Assembly: GCA_903908025.1 (NCBI GenBank) | Contig: CAIVQM010000111.1 | Span: forward strand, 1 to 14,581 | Direction of reading: 5' to 3' | From: an uncultured bacterium | Lineage (GTDB): Bacteria > Actinomycetota > Actinomycetes > S36-B12 | Length of the DNA: 14,581 nucleotides | In this document: positions 1-6,802 of the stretch, one piece after another | Layout: each line of letters begins with the position of its first letter | Position numbering within the stretch: position 1 is the stretch's first letter | The notes under the pieces: model-generated | What the model was told of the DNA's origin: nothing | Database searches by the model: none | Seen by the model: the letters and a program-made list of their open reading frames with translations, nothing else | Made by a program: the position numbers and the translations under genes

Positions 1-1
1 C

Positions 2-385
2 CGGCCGCTCGTCCCGGAGGAGCTCGTCACGGCAGTGGTGGCTGCGGTGCGTGCTGGTCATCAGGCCGTGGTGCCGGGCCTGCCCGTCGTCGACACGATC
101 AAGCAGGTCGATGCATCCGATGCCGTTGTCGCCACGGTCGACCGCTCGACGCTGCGCGCGATCCAGACCCCCCAGGGATTCACCCGAAGCCTGCTGCAGC
201 GGGCCCATGCCGGCGCCGACCTCGACCAGGCACCGGCCACTGACGACGCCGGTCTCATCGAGCGGATGGGACTGCCGGTGCACGTCATCCCGGGCCACGA
301 GGAGGCCTTCAAGGTGACCCGGCCGTTCGATGTCGTGATGGCCGAGGCGATCCTCGCGCGACGGAGGGCCGCCGGTGCCGTCTGA
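2..385 (+). CDS. ispD: 2-C-methyl-D-erythritol 4-phosphate cytidylyltransferase (IspD), 3' part only
   Basis: This is the C-terminal 127 codons of a gene that begins before the window. IspD couples CTP to MEP in the non-mevalonate isoprenoid pathway, in the cytosol. Visible family signatures are VDTIKQVD, then TPQGF, then TDDAGLIE, and the closing GHEEAFKVTRPFDV, which corresponds to the family's G..xNxKxTxPxD ending. The family is about 230 residues long, so roughly half is missing on the left. The next gene, ispF, starts inside its last codons (11 bp overlap), which implies co-transcription and probably translational coupling. IspF acts two steps later in the same pathway, and that supports the call. 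The reading frame is open from base 2; the true start cannot be seen. Confidence 0.93.
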   Translation, partial: RPLVPEELVTAVVAAVRAGHQAVVPGLPVVDTIKQVDASDAVVATVDRSTLRAIQTPQGFTRSLLQRAHAGADLDQAPATDDAGLIERMGLPVHVIPGHEEAFKVTRPFDVVMAEAILARRRAAGAV

Positions 386-872
386 CCCGGTCATCCCGCT
401 GGTCGGGATCGGCACCGATGTCCACGCGTTCGCGGAGGGCCGGTCGCTCTGGCTGGCCGGCCTGCACTGGCCGGGGGAGGTCGGGCTGGCGGGCCATTCC
501 GATGCCGACGTCGCCGCCCATGCCCTGTGCGATGCGCTGCTGTCGGCGGCTGGCCTCGGTGATCTGGGCTCGGTCTTCGGCACCGATGATCCGAACTGGT
601 CACAGGCATCAGGTGTTTCGCTGCTCAGTCACGCTGCCCGACTCGTTCGCGAGGCGGGGTTCGTCATCGGCAACGCGAGCGTCCAGGTCATCGGAAACCG
701 GCCACGGGTGGGCACCCGCCGCCAGGAGGCCCAGGACCTGCTGAGTGCGGCCGTGGGCGCTCCGGTGCGCGTATCAGGGACGACGACAGACGGTCTCGGG
801 CTGACCGGCCGGGGCGAGGGCATCGCCGCGATCGCGGTGGCGGCGATCCTGCCGGTGTCCCGCACCTCCTGA
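375..872 (+). CDS. ispF: 2-C-methyl-D-erythritol 2,4-cyclodiphosphate synthase (IspF)
   Basis: IspF cyclises CDP-ME 2-phosphate to MEcPP with loss of CMP in the MEP pathway; the family works as a cytosolic homotrimer with a zinc site. The 165-residue product has the usual length. The metal ligands are visible as D15 and H17 in GIGTDVHAF and H49 in HSDADVAAH, and H41 opens that second motif. The C-terminal TTTDGLGLTGRGEGIAAIAV (around 133-152) matches the CMP-binding signature of E. coli IspF closely. The GTG start at 375 lies inside the end of ispD and has no strong Shine-Dalgarno of its own, so translation is likely coupled to ispD. A short GC hairpin follows the stop before cysS. Confidence 0.96.
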   Translation: MPSDPVIPLVGIGTDVHAFAEGRSLWLAGLHWPGEVGLAGHSDADVAAHALCDALLSAAGLGDLGSVFGTDDPNWSQASGVSLLSHAARLVREAGFVIGNASVQVIGNRPRVGTRRQEAQDLLSAAVGAPVRVSGTTTDGLGLTGRGEGIAAIAVAAILPVSRTS

Positions 873-884
873 TCGCTGGCGGGC

Positions 885-900
885 GGCCCCTCTGGGGGTC
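885..900 (+). other. GC-rich hairpin between ispF and cysS
   Basis: The arms 885-890 (GGCCCC) and 895-900 (GGGGTC) can form a six-pair stem, including one G-T wobble, around a TCTG loop. It sits after the ispF stop and just before the proposed cysS -10 box. No T-run follows, so it is not a classical intrinsic terminator. It may end some ispDF transcripts or may be chance in GC-rich DNA. Confidence 0.3.
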
Positions 901-902
901 GG

Positions 903-908
903 TATCGT
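903..908 (+). promoter_or_regulatory. Candidate -10 box (TATCGT) for leaderless cysS
   Basis: TATCGT fits the actinobacterial TAnnnT -10 consensus and ends 7 nt before the GTG of cysS, so transcription would begin at or next to the start codon. No Shine-Dalgarno lies in the proper place; only C residues separate the box from the start. No convincing -35 is seen. The same arrangement recurs before three other genes in this window. Confidence 0.55.
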
Positions 909-915
909 TCCCCCC

Positions 916-2325
916 GTGGCACTCCGTTTCTATGACACCCTGACGCGCTCCGTGCGCGACTTCGTCCCCCTCGAGGTCGGCAAGGCGGGTATCTACCTGT
1001 GCGGGGCCACAGTGCAGGCCCCTCCGCACGTGGGGCACATCCGCAGCGGGGTCGCGTTCGACGTCATCCGGCGCTGGCTGACCGCCAAGGGCTACGACGT
1101 CACCTTCGTACGCAATGTGACCGACATCGACGACAAGATCATCCACAACGCGGGGCACGAGGATGTGCCGTACTGGGTCGTGGCGATGCGCAATGAGCGT
1201 GCCTTCGCCCGCGCCTACGAGGTGCTCGGGTGCCTGCCACCCACCTACGAGCCTCGTGCCACCGGCCACATCCCGGAGATGATCGCGCTGATGCAGCGGC
1301 TCATCGACCTCGATCACGGCTATGCCGCAGGTGGTGACGTCTACTTCGATGTCCGGTCCCTCGACGGCTATGGGTCCCTCAGCGGTCAGCGCATCGACGA
1401 CATGCTGGCCGCCTCGGACTCCGAGGCGCTGGCCAAGCGCGACCCGCGCGACTTCGCGATGTGGAAGTCGGCGAAGCCGGGCGAGCCGTTCTGGGACACC
1501 CCCTGGGGCCCGGGCCGGCCGGGCTGGCACGTCGAGTGCTCGGCGATGGCCGCCAAGTACCTCGGCGCGGCGTTCGATATCCACGGTGGCGGCCTCGACC
1601 TGGTGTTCCCGCATCACGAGAACGAGATCGCGCAGTCCGTCGCGGCCGGCGATGGCTTCGCCAACTACTGGCTGCACAACGCCTGGGTCACGACGTCCGG
1701 CGAGAAGATGAGCAAGTCGCTGGGCAACTCGCTGCTTGTCTCCGAGGTCGTCACGCGGGTGCGTCCCGTCGAGCTTCGCTACTACCTTGCTGGCTCGCAC
1801 TACCGGTCCATGCTCGAGTACTCGGATGCATCCGTCGCGGATGCTGGCCAGGGCTACCGTCGCATCGAGGGCTTCCTCCACCGGGCACGTGAACTCATGG
1901 GCGTGAGCGGCGTGCCCGTGGTTCGCCCGGGTTCGCGGCCGGCCGCGTTCGACGAGGCGATGGATGACGACATCGCCGTTCCGCAGGCGCTTGCCGTCGT
2001 GCATGAGCATGTTCGTGCCGGCAATGCGGCTTTGACCGCGCAGGATCTCGTAGCCGTCACGAATGCTTTCGACGCCGTGCTGGCCATGCTCGATGTCCTG
2101 GGTTTGAATCCGTGGTGCGAACCGTGGGCGGGGGCCAGCAGTGACGCGAGCGGCCGGCAGACCGACGTCATCGACGCACTCGTTCAGGTGGTGCTCGCGC
2201 AGCGGCAGGACGCGCGGGCGCGCAAGGACTTCGCCGCCGCGGATGCAATCCGCGACGGCCTCGACAACATCGGCATCCGGGTAGAGGACACCGTCCACGG
2301 TGTCCGCTGGTCGCTGGACGACTGA
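916..2325 (+). CDS. cysS: Cysteinyl-tRNA synthetase (CysS)
   Basis: This class-I aminoacyl-tRNA synthetase charges tRNA-Cys with cysteine in the cytosol. The 469-residue product is full length. The HIGH-type motif is HVGH at 38-41 and the KMSKS motif is at 262-266. Zinc ligands expected from the E. coli enzyme fall at C29, C206 (in WHVECSAMA), H231 and E235 (in PHHENE). FDIHGGGLDLVFPHH around 218-232 is typical of CysS. The related mycothiol ligase MshC was considered, but the length, the standard ending and the neighbours fit CysS better. The GTG start gives the family N-terminus and sits 7 nt after a -10-like box with no SD. rlmB follows after 14 bp with a good SD, so the two genes are probably one transcript. 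Confidence 0.96.
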   Translation: MALRFYDTLTRSVRDFVPLEVGKAGIYLCGATVQAPPHVGHIRSGVAFDVIRRWLTAKGYDVTFVRNVTDIDDKIIHNAGHEDVPYWVVAMRNERAFARAYEVLGCLPPTYEPRATGHIPEMIALMQRLIDLDHGYAAGGDVYFDVRSLDGYGSLSGQRIDDMLAASDSEALAKRDPRDFAMWKSAKPGEPFWDTPWGPGRPGWHVECSAMAAKYLGAAFDIHGGGLDLVFPHHENEIAQSVAAGDGFANYWLHNAWVTTSGEKMSKSLGNSLLVSEVVTRVRPVELRYYLAGSHYRSMLEYSDASVADAGQGYRRIEGFLHRARELMGVSGVPVVRPGSRPAAFDEAMDDDIAVPQALAVVHEHVRAGNAALTAQDLVAVTNAFDAVLAMLDVLGLNPWCEPWAGASSDASGRQTDVIDALVQVVLAQRQDARARKDFAAADAIRDGLDNIGIRVEDTVHGVRWSLDD

Positions 2326-2330
2326 TCCCG

Positions 2331-2335
2331 GGAGG
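2331..2335 (+). promoter_or_regulatory. Shine-Dalgarno of rlmB (GGAGG)
   Basis: GGAGG lies 4 nt before the ATG at 2340 in the 14 bp gap after cysS. It fixes the RlmB start and therefore shows that the long basic N-terminal tail is probably translated. Confidence 0.75.
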
Positions 2336-2339
2336 GAAC

Positions 2340-3290
2340 ATGGCAGGGAACTCGCAGCGTCGCGGAGCGATGCGCAATGACGGCACCAAGAAGGGCGCGA
2401 CCGTCGGGTCGGGCGGCCAGCGCCGCGCGAAGCTCGAGGGTCGCAAGGCCACGCCCAAGGCGACGGAGCGTCCGCACCACCCGGCTGCCCGGCGTGAGCG
2501 CGCGGCCAAGAAGCGCGCCGAGTCCACGCCTCGGCGCACCGGCTCCACGGGTAAGCCCCGTCGGTCGTCAAGTGGCATCCTGATGGGCCGCAACCCGGTC
2601 GTGGAGGCCCTGCGGGCCGATATCCCGGCCACCGCTCTGTATGTGCAGACGAAGTCCGAGGCCGACGACCGCTGGCGCGAGGCAATGCGCATCGCGGTGG
2701 CCAAGGGCATCCCGATCATGGAGATCGCTAAGCCCGAACTCGATCGCATGACGGAGGGCGGCGTGCACCAGGGGCTCGTCCTCACGGTGCCCGACTACGT
2801 CTACTCCGATGCACGCGATCTGGAGACCGGCACCCTGATCGTTGCCCTCGACGGCGTCACCGACCCGCGCAACCTCGGTGCCATCGCCCGCTCGGCCGCT
2901 GCCTTCGGCGCCGACGGCATCATCCTGCCGACGCGGCGCTCCGTCGGTGTCACGGCATCGGCGTGGAAGACATCTGCCGGAGCGCTGGCCCGCGTGCCGG
3001 TTGCGCAGGTCACCAACATGACGCGGTCACTCGAGACGCTGCAGAAGGCCGGCTTCACGGTGATCGGTCTGGCTGCCGATGCCGATGTCACCCTCGGTGA
3101 ACTGGCGACCAGCGTGATGACCGAGCCGCTCGTCATCGTCATCGGTGCCGAAGGTGCCGGCCTGTCGCGTCTCGTCGGGCAGACGTGCGACTGGCGCGTG
3201 GGCATCCCCATGGCCGGTGGTGTCGAGTCGCTGAATGCATCCGTCGCCGCCAGCATCGTCCTTCAGGCAGTGTTCTCGGCCCGTTCCTGA
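2340..3290 (+). CDS. rlmB: TrmH-family 23S rRNA (guanosine-2'-O-)-methyltransferase (RlmB-like)
   Basis: This SPOUT-fold, SAM-dependent methyltransferase probably acts on the 2'-O of a 23S rRNA guanosine (G2251 in E. coli RlmB); the exact target is inferred from the family. Residues 1-78 are a low-complexity, Arg/Lys-rich, probably disordered tail. The substrate-binding domain begins at ILMGRNPVVEAL (80-91). The SPOUT knot motifs follow: DPRNLGAIARSAAAFG at 175-190 with R184, IGAEGAGLSRL at 268-278 with E271, and IPMAGGVESLNASVAA at 289-304 with N299. E. coli RlmB is about 243 residues, so the 316-residue length is explained by the tail. The last 28 bp overlap the 3' end of the convergent antiporter gene. 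Confidence 0.93.
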   Translation: MAGNSQRRGAMRNDGTKKGATVGSGGQRRAKLEGRKATPKATERPHHPAARRERAAKKRAESTPRRTGSTGKPRRSSSGILMGRNPVVEALRADIPATALYVQTKSEADDRWREAMRIAVAKGIPIMEIAKPELDRMTEGGVHQGLVLTVPDYVYSDARDLETGTLIVALDGVTDPRNLGAIARSAAAFGADGIILPTRRSVGVTASAWKTSAGALARVPVAQVTNMTRSLETLQKAGFTVIGLAADADVTLGELATSVMTEPLVIVIGAEGAGLSRLVGQTCDWRVGIPMAGGVESLNASVAASIVLQAVFSARS

Positions 3291-4453
3291 GGGCTCGCCG
3301 TCTTCTGGCGGCGCACCAGTGCGCCGCCGACGAGTGGGAACACCAACACCGAGAGCGCGCCCGCGCCGACGAGCGCGGCAGCATTCGCCGGGAGCATCAC
3401 GCCTTCGGCGACCTCGAGGGTCGTGACGGCGACGATGATGGGCAGGCCGGTTGCGACGAGCAGCGAGAACCGTGCTCGCTGGCGGCCATCGGGAATGGCC
3501 TTGCGGTAGAGCAGGAACTGCGGCAGACCGCGAACGATGAGCAGCAGCGCGAAGAAGAGCACCAGCCGGCCCGGGTTCTCGATGATCGACTCGATGTCGA
3601 GATTGGCACCGGAGACGATGAAGAACAGCGGGATGAAGAAGCCGAAGGCGATGGCTTCGACGCGAACCGTCAACTGCGACTCCGCTGATGGCGGAGCGAG
3701 GCGCCGGGCGATGATGCCGGCCACGAATGCGCCGAGCACGACGTCAAGGCCGAACGATCCGGCGACGGCCAGCAGCACGATCAGCAGGAGCATCGTGAAA
3801 CGAACCGCCGTCTGCGAACTGGTGTGATGGCCGGCCTCCAGCAACGTGCGGACCCGCTCGCTGGCGAGCTTTGTCGGCAGGATCGCGACGATGACCGCGA
3901 CGAGGCCGAATGCCACCAGCGTGATGATCGCGACGAACTTCGACTGTGAGCCGAGTAGCAGTGAGATCGCGACGATCGGCCCGAACTCGCCCCAGGCGCC
4001 AGCGCCCATGAACAACGTGCCGAACGGCGTGTTCAGCTCCTTACTGTCCCGCAGGACCGGCAGGAGAGTGCCGAGGGCGGTGGAGGTGAGGGCGATGGCG
4101 ACGCCGAGAGTGTCGGAGATGACACCGGTGATCGTCAGGACGAAAGCGAACCCGGCCGCTAGCGCCAGTGACACCCCCCAGCCCGTTGCGGCGAGGCGGC
4201 CGCTGATGCCGCGAACGGCCTTGGGTTCGAGCTCCATGCCGGCAACGAAGAACAGCATGCCGAGACCGAGCTCTGAGAGCAGGCTGATGGAGTCATCGAC
4301 GTTGATCCAGCCCAGCAACGATGGGCCGAAGAGCACACCGCCGAACAACAGCAGGACGACCTCCGCCACGCGAATGCGCAGCAAGCCGACGATCAGCGGA
4401 GTGACGGCCGCGATCGCGACAATGACGACGAGTGAGGCGAACTCCTCGCTCAT
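3263..4453 (-). CDS. CPA2-type monovalent cation/proton antiporter
   Basis: This is a 396-residue membrane protein of the Na+/H+ exchanger (CPA2, KefB/NapA-like) superfamily, predicted to exchange Na+ or K+ for H+ across the plasma membrane. About 12 hydrophobic segments are visible. Recognisable stretches are ELGLGMLFFVAGMELEP (61-77), the TM4 TSTALGTLLPVL (123-134, the unwound helix region) and GFFIPLFFIVSGANLD (271-286). Where most CPA2 proteins have an Asp pair or Asn-Asp in TM5, this one has GAWGEFGP (152-159) with a single acid, E156. It has no C-terminal TrkA-N domain. Its ATG overlaps the upstream kinase-like gene's stop as ATGA, so the two are probably translationally coupled. Ion specificity cannot be read from the sequence. 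Confidence 0.87.
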   Translation of the reverse strand: MSEEFASLVVIVAIAAVTPLIVGLLRIRVAEVVLLLFGGVLFGPSLLGWINVDDSISLLSELGLGMLFFVAGMELEPKAVRGISGRLAATGWGVSLALAAGFAFVLTITGVISDTLGVAIALTSTALGTLLPVLRDSKELNTPFGTLFMGAGAWGEFGPIVAISLLLGSQSKFVAIITLVAFGLVAVIVAILPTKLASERVRTLLEAGHHTSSQTAVRFTMLLLIVLLAVAGSFGLDVVLGAFVAGIIARRLAPPSAESQLTVRVEAIAFGFFIPLFFIVSGANLDIESIIENPGRLVLFFALLLIVRGLPQFLLYRKAIPDGRQRARFSLLVATGLPIIVAVTTLEVAEGVMLPANAAALVGAGALSVLVFPLVGGALVRRQKTASPQERAENTA

Positions 4454-5715
4454 TCGTCCTCCCGCGGAAGCGTGATCCGCAGCGATGCGGTGTCGTCGCT
4501 CGGCACGCCGGCGCGTGCGCCGAGAACCGCCTGCTCATCCGGCTTGGCCGACAGGATCGTGGTGATGTAGTCGGTGATGGCATCGCCGAACGCAACGCTC
4601 GCACCGGCTCGCTCGGACATGAACCATCGATGCTCGAGCACCTCGTGGAAGATCTGCGCTGGCTCGAGCTTGCCGCGCAGTTGTGGCGGAACGTCCGTCA
4701 TGACGCGTTCGAAGCGCTCCGTCACCCATCGGTGCGCGGCGATCTCCTCATCCTCACGGCCGACTCCGATCTTCACCCGGTAGGAGTCGAGGTCGTTCAG
4801 GAGCCGCTGTGCCTGGTTCTCCTCGACGTCGAGCCCGGTCAACTGCATGAGACGGCGCGTGTGGTGGCCGGCGTCGACGACCTTCGGGGTGACGGTGATG
4901 TGCTCGCCATCCTCCTGCGTGCTCACCTGCAGCTCGGCCACGTCGAATCCAAGTCCGTTGAGCCGACGCACCCGAGCCTCGAGCGGGTACCGATCCTGTC
5001 GGGTGATGACGAGGGGACCGGTGATCTCCTCCCACAGGCGGTCGTAGCGCGTGCGGAGGCTGACGCCCGTGACGATCGGATCGATGCCCTCGTGGAGCCG
5101 GCCACCGGCCTGAAGGTCCATGAGCTCGCCCGCCACATTGGTGGCAGCCATCTCGAGGTCGTACCTGCGCTGCCCGGCGGACAGGGTCGGATGGATTTCG
5201 CCGGTCTCCGCATCGACGAGGTACGCGGCGAAGGCACCGGCATCGCGTCGGAACAGCGTGTTCGACAGTGAGCAGTCGTTCCACGAGAACCCGGCGAGGT
5301 GGAGTTGGACGAGCAGGACCGTCAGCGCATCGAGGAGGCGGTTCGCCGTCTCCAGTCGGAGGCTCGACGAGAACAGGGCGCGGTAGGGGAGGGAGAACTC
5401 CAGATGGCGGGTGATGAGTGCCGCGGGCAGGGGCTCGCCATCCTCTGCCACCCGATCGAGCACGATGCCGACGGGCTCGACGGTCGGCAGGCCCCGGCGA
5501 ACCAGGTCGAAGAGCAGCTCGTACTCGCGCTCGGCATAGTGCTCCTCGACTTCCTTGACGGCGTAGACGACGCCGTTCATGCGGACGAAGCGCACGATGT
5601 GTCGGGAGATGCCGCGGGGCAGCGCCACGACGAGATCGTCGGGCCACTCCTCCAGCGGGGTTGCCCACGGCAGGAACGCGAGTTCGGGCTCGCTGAGGCT
5701 GCCGGTGAGTCGCAC
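4450..5715 (-). CDS. DUF4032-like protein with a kinase-type N-terminal domain
   Basis: The 421-residue product resembles actinobacterial DUF4032 proteins, whose function is not known to me; the family name is from memory. The first 175 residues carry a protein/small-molecule kinase pattern. YAVKEVEE has K54 as the ATP-lysine candidate, and acidic residues near 62-66 could be the helix-C Glu. HLAGFSWNDCSLSNTLF (139-155) has catalytic-loop candidates D147 and N152, and LVDAE has D168 in the DFG-Asp position. The C-terminal half (about 200-421) is soluble and not recognised. The GTG start is preceded by GAAAGG 8 nt upstream. The gene is first in an operon with the antiporter (4 bp ATGA overlap), suggesting linked roles, and it diverges from the LacI-family gene. 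The substrate is unknown. Confidence 0.75.
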   Translation of the reverse strand: MRLTGSLSEPELAFLPWATPLEEWPDDLVVALPRGISRHIVRFVRMNGVVYAVKEVEEHYAEREYELLFDLVRRGLPTVEPVGIVLDRVAEDGEPLPAALITRHLEFSLPYRALFSSSLRLETANRLLDALTVLLVQLHLAGFSWNDCSLSNTLFRRDAGAFAAYLVDAETGEIHPTLSAGQRRYDLEMAATNVAGELMDLQAGGRLHEGIDPIVTGVSLRTRYDRLWEEITGPLVITRQDRYPLEARVRRLNGLGFDVAELQVSTQEDGEHITVTPKVVDAGHHTRRLMQLTGLDVEENQAQRLLNDLDSYRVKIGVGREDEEIAAHRWVTERFERVMTDVPPQLRGKLEPAQIFHEVLEHRWFMSERAGASVAFGDAITDYITTILSAKPDEQAVLGARAGVPSDDTASLRITLPREDE

Positions 5716-5723
5716 AGTCGCAG

Positions 5724-5729
5724 CCTTTC
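5724..5729 (-). promoter_or_regulatory. Shine-Dalgarno-like GAAAGG before the DUF4032-like gene
   Basis: On the minus strand GAAAGG lies 8 nt before the GTG at 5715. It supports that start over an out-of-frame ATG at 5731. Confidence 0.5.
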
Positions 5730-5752
5730 ATGGTCGCCGTGCGCGTGGGCCA

Positions 5753-5758
5753 TAGGCT
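5753..5758 (+). promoter_or_regulatory. Candidate -10 box (TAGGCT) for the leaderless LacI-family gene
   Basis: TAGGCT fits TAnnnT and ends 6 nt before the GTG at 5765; there is no Shine-Dalgarno. The near-palindrome GCC-ATA-GGC at 5749-5757 covers it, so a bound repressor here could block transcription, but that is a guess. A weak -35 (TGGTCG, 5731-5736) lies 16 bp upstream. Confidence 0.5.
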
Positions 5759-5764
5759 GACGAC

Positions 5765-6802
5765 GTGAGCGAGAACCCACGCGCGAGGCTGTCTGACATC
5801 GCCGAACAGGCGGGGGTTTCCGAAGCGACCGTTTCCCGGGTCCTGAATGACCGTCCCGGTGTCTCGCCGGCCACGCGTCAAGCAGTCCTGACGGCCCTCG
5901 ACGTGCTCGGATACGAGCGGCCCATTCGACTCCGCGGCCGGTCTGGACTCGTGGGCCTCGTCGTCCCCGAACTCGAGAACCCGATCTTCCCGGCATTCGC
6001 GCAGGTCATGGAGACACTGCTTGCTCAACATGGCTACACGCCCGTCCTCTGCACGCAGACGCCTGGCGGCGTGACGGAGGACGAGTACGTCGAACTCCTG
6101 CTCGACCGCGGTGTCGCCGGCATCGTCTTCGTGTCTGGAATGCACGCCGATGTGACGGCTGAGCACGGGCCGTACAACGCACTCGTCGAGCGTGGCCTGC
6201 CCATCGTGCTGGTCAACGGCTACGCAGAGGGCATCGATGCGCCGTTCATCTCCGATGACGATGCCGCGGCGATGGACCTTGCGGTCACGCACCTGACGTC
6301 CATGGGTCACCGTCGGATCGGCCTCGCGGTCGGCCCCGGCCGCTTCGTCCCCGTGGTGCGCAAGCGTGCCGGGTTCATCGATGCCATGACGCGCCTCACC
6401 GGCATCTCTGCCGATGAGGCAGCCGGACTGGTGTCGCACTCGCTGTTCGCCGTCGAGGGCGGGCAGGCGGCAGCACACCACCTACTGGGCTGTGGCGTGA
6501 CGGCCATCGTGTGCGGTTCGGACCTGATGGCCCTCGGTGCGATCCGTACTATCCGGCAGCGCGGTCTGCGGGTGCCTGAGGACGTGTCCGTCGTCGGCTA
6601 TGACGACTCCCGGCTCATCGCCTTCACCGATCCGCCCCTGACCACGGTTCGTCAGGCCGTATCGGCCATGGGAACAGCGGCGGTGCAGGCACTCATCGAT
6701 GGCATCAACGGCACACCTGCTCCGCGCGATGAGTTCGTGTTCCGTCCGGAGCTGGTGGTGCGCTCGTCCACGGGTCCCGTACCGTCGACCGAGCGGGCCT
6801 AG
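5765..6802 (+). CDS. LacI-family transcriptional regulator
   Basis: This 345-residue protein is a typical LacI/GalR dimeric DNA-binding repressor. The N-terminal helix-turn-helix is RLSDIAEQAGVSEATVSRVL (8-27), followed by NDRPGVSPATR and the hinge around 50-60. The rest is a periplasmic-binding-protein-like effector domain starting at GLVGLVVPELENPIFPAF and containing the family landmarks MGHRRIG (about 180), GSDLMALGAI, PEDVSVVGYDD and the PPLTTVRQ segment. The inducer cannot be read; the family usually senses sugars or nucleosides. It diverges from the kinase/antiporter operon across 49 bp and converges on the degenerate GS gene, sharing the four bases CTAG at their stops. Its target could be itself, the divergent operon, or a distant locus. 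Confidence 0.93.
   Translation: MSENPRARLSDIAEQAGVSEATVSRVLNDRPGVSPATRQAVLTALDVLGYERPIRLRGRSGLVGLVVPELENPIFPAFAQVMETLLAQHGYTPVLCTQTPGGVTEDEYVELLLDRGVAGIVFVSGMHADVTAEHGPYNALVERGLPIVLVNGYAEGIDAPFISDDDAAAMDLAVTHLTSMGHRRIGLAVGPGRFVPVVRKRAGFIDAMTRLTGISADEAAGLVSHSLFAVEGGQAAAHHLLGCGVTAIVCGSDLMALGAIRTIRQRGLRVPEDVSVVGYDDSRLIAFTDPPLTTVRQAVSAMGTAAVQALIDGINGTPAPRDEFVFRPELVVRSSTGPVPSTERA

Noticed and set aside
688..2685. Long minus-strand open frame (665 codons) opposite ispF, cysS and rlmB
   Set aside because: It has no recognisable motifs, has Arg/Pro/Gly-rich composition, and runs antisense to genes with full catalytic signatures. It is the usual mirror frame of high-GC coding DNA.
110..3243. Word ATGCATCCG seen at 111, 1826 and 3235
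   Set aside because: All copies are in coding DNA, mostly encoding Ala-Ser with favoured codons; spacing is irregular and no flanking similarity was seen.
4754..6481. Minus-strand open frame of 575 codons across the DUF4032-like and LacI-family genes
   Set aside because: It is a shifted frame of the first gene joined to the antisense of the second, low complexity and without any domain.
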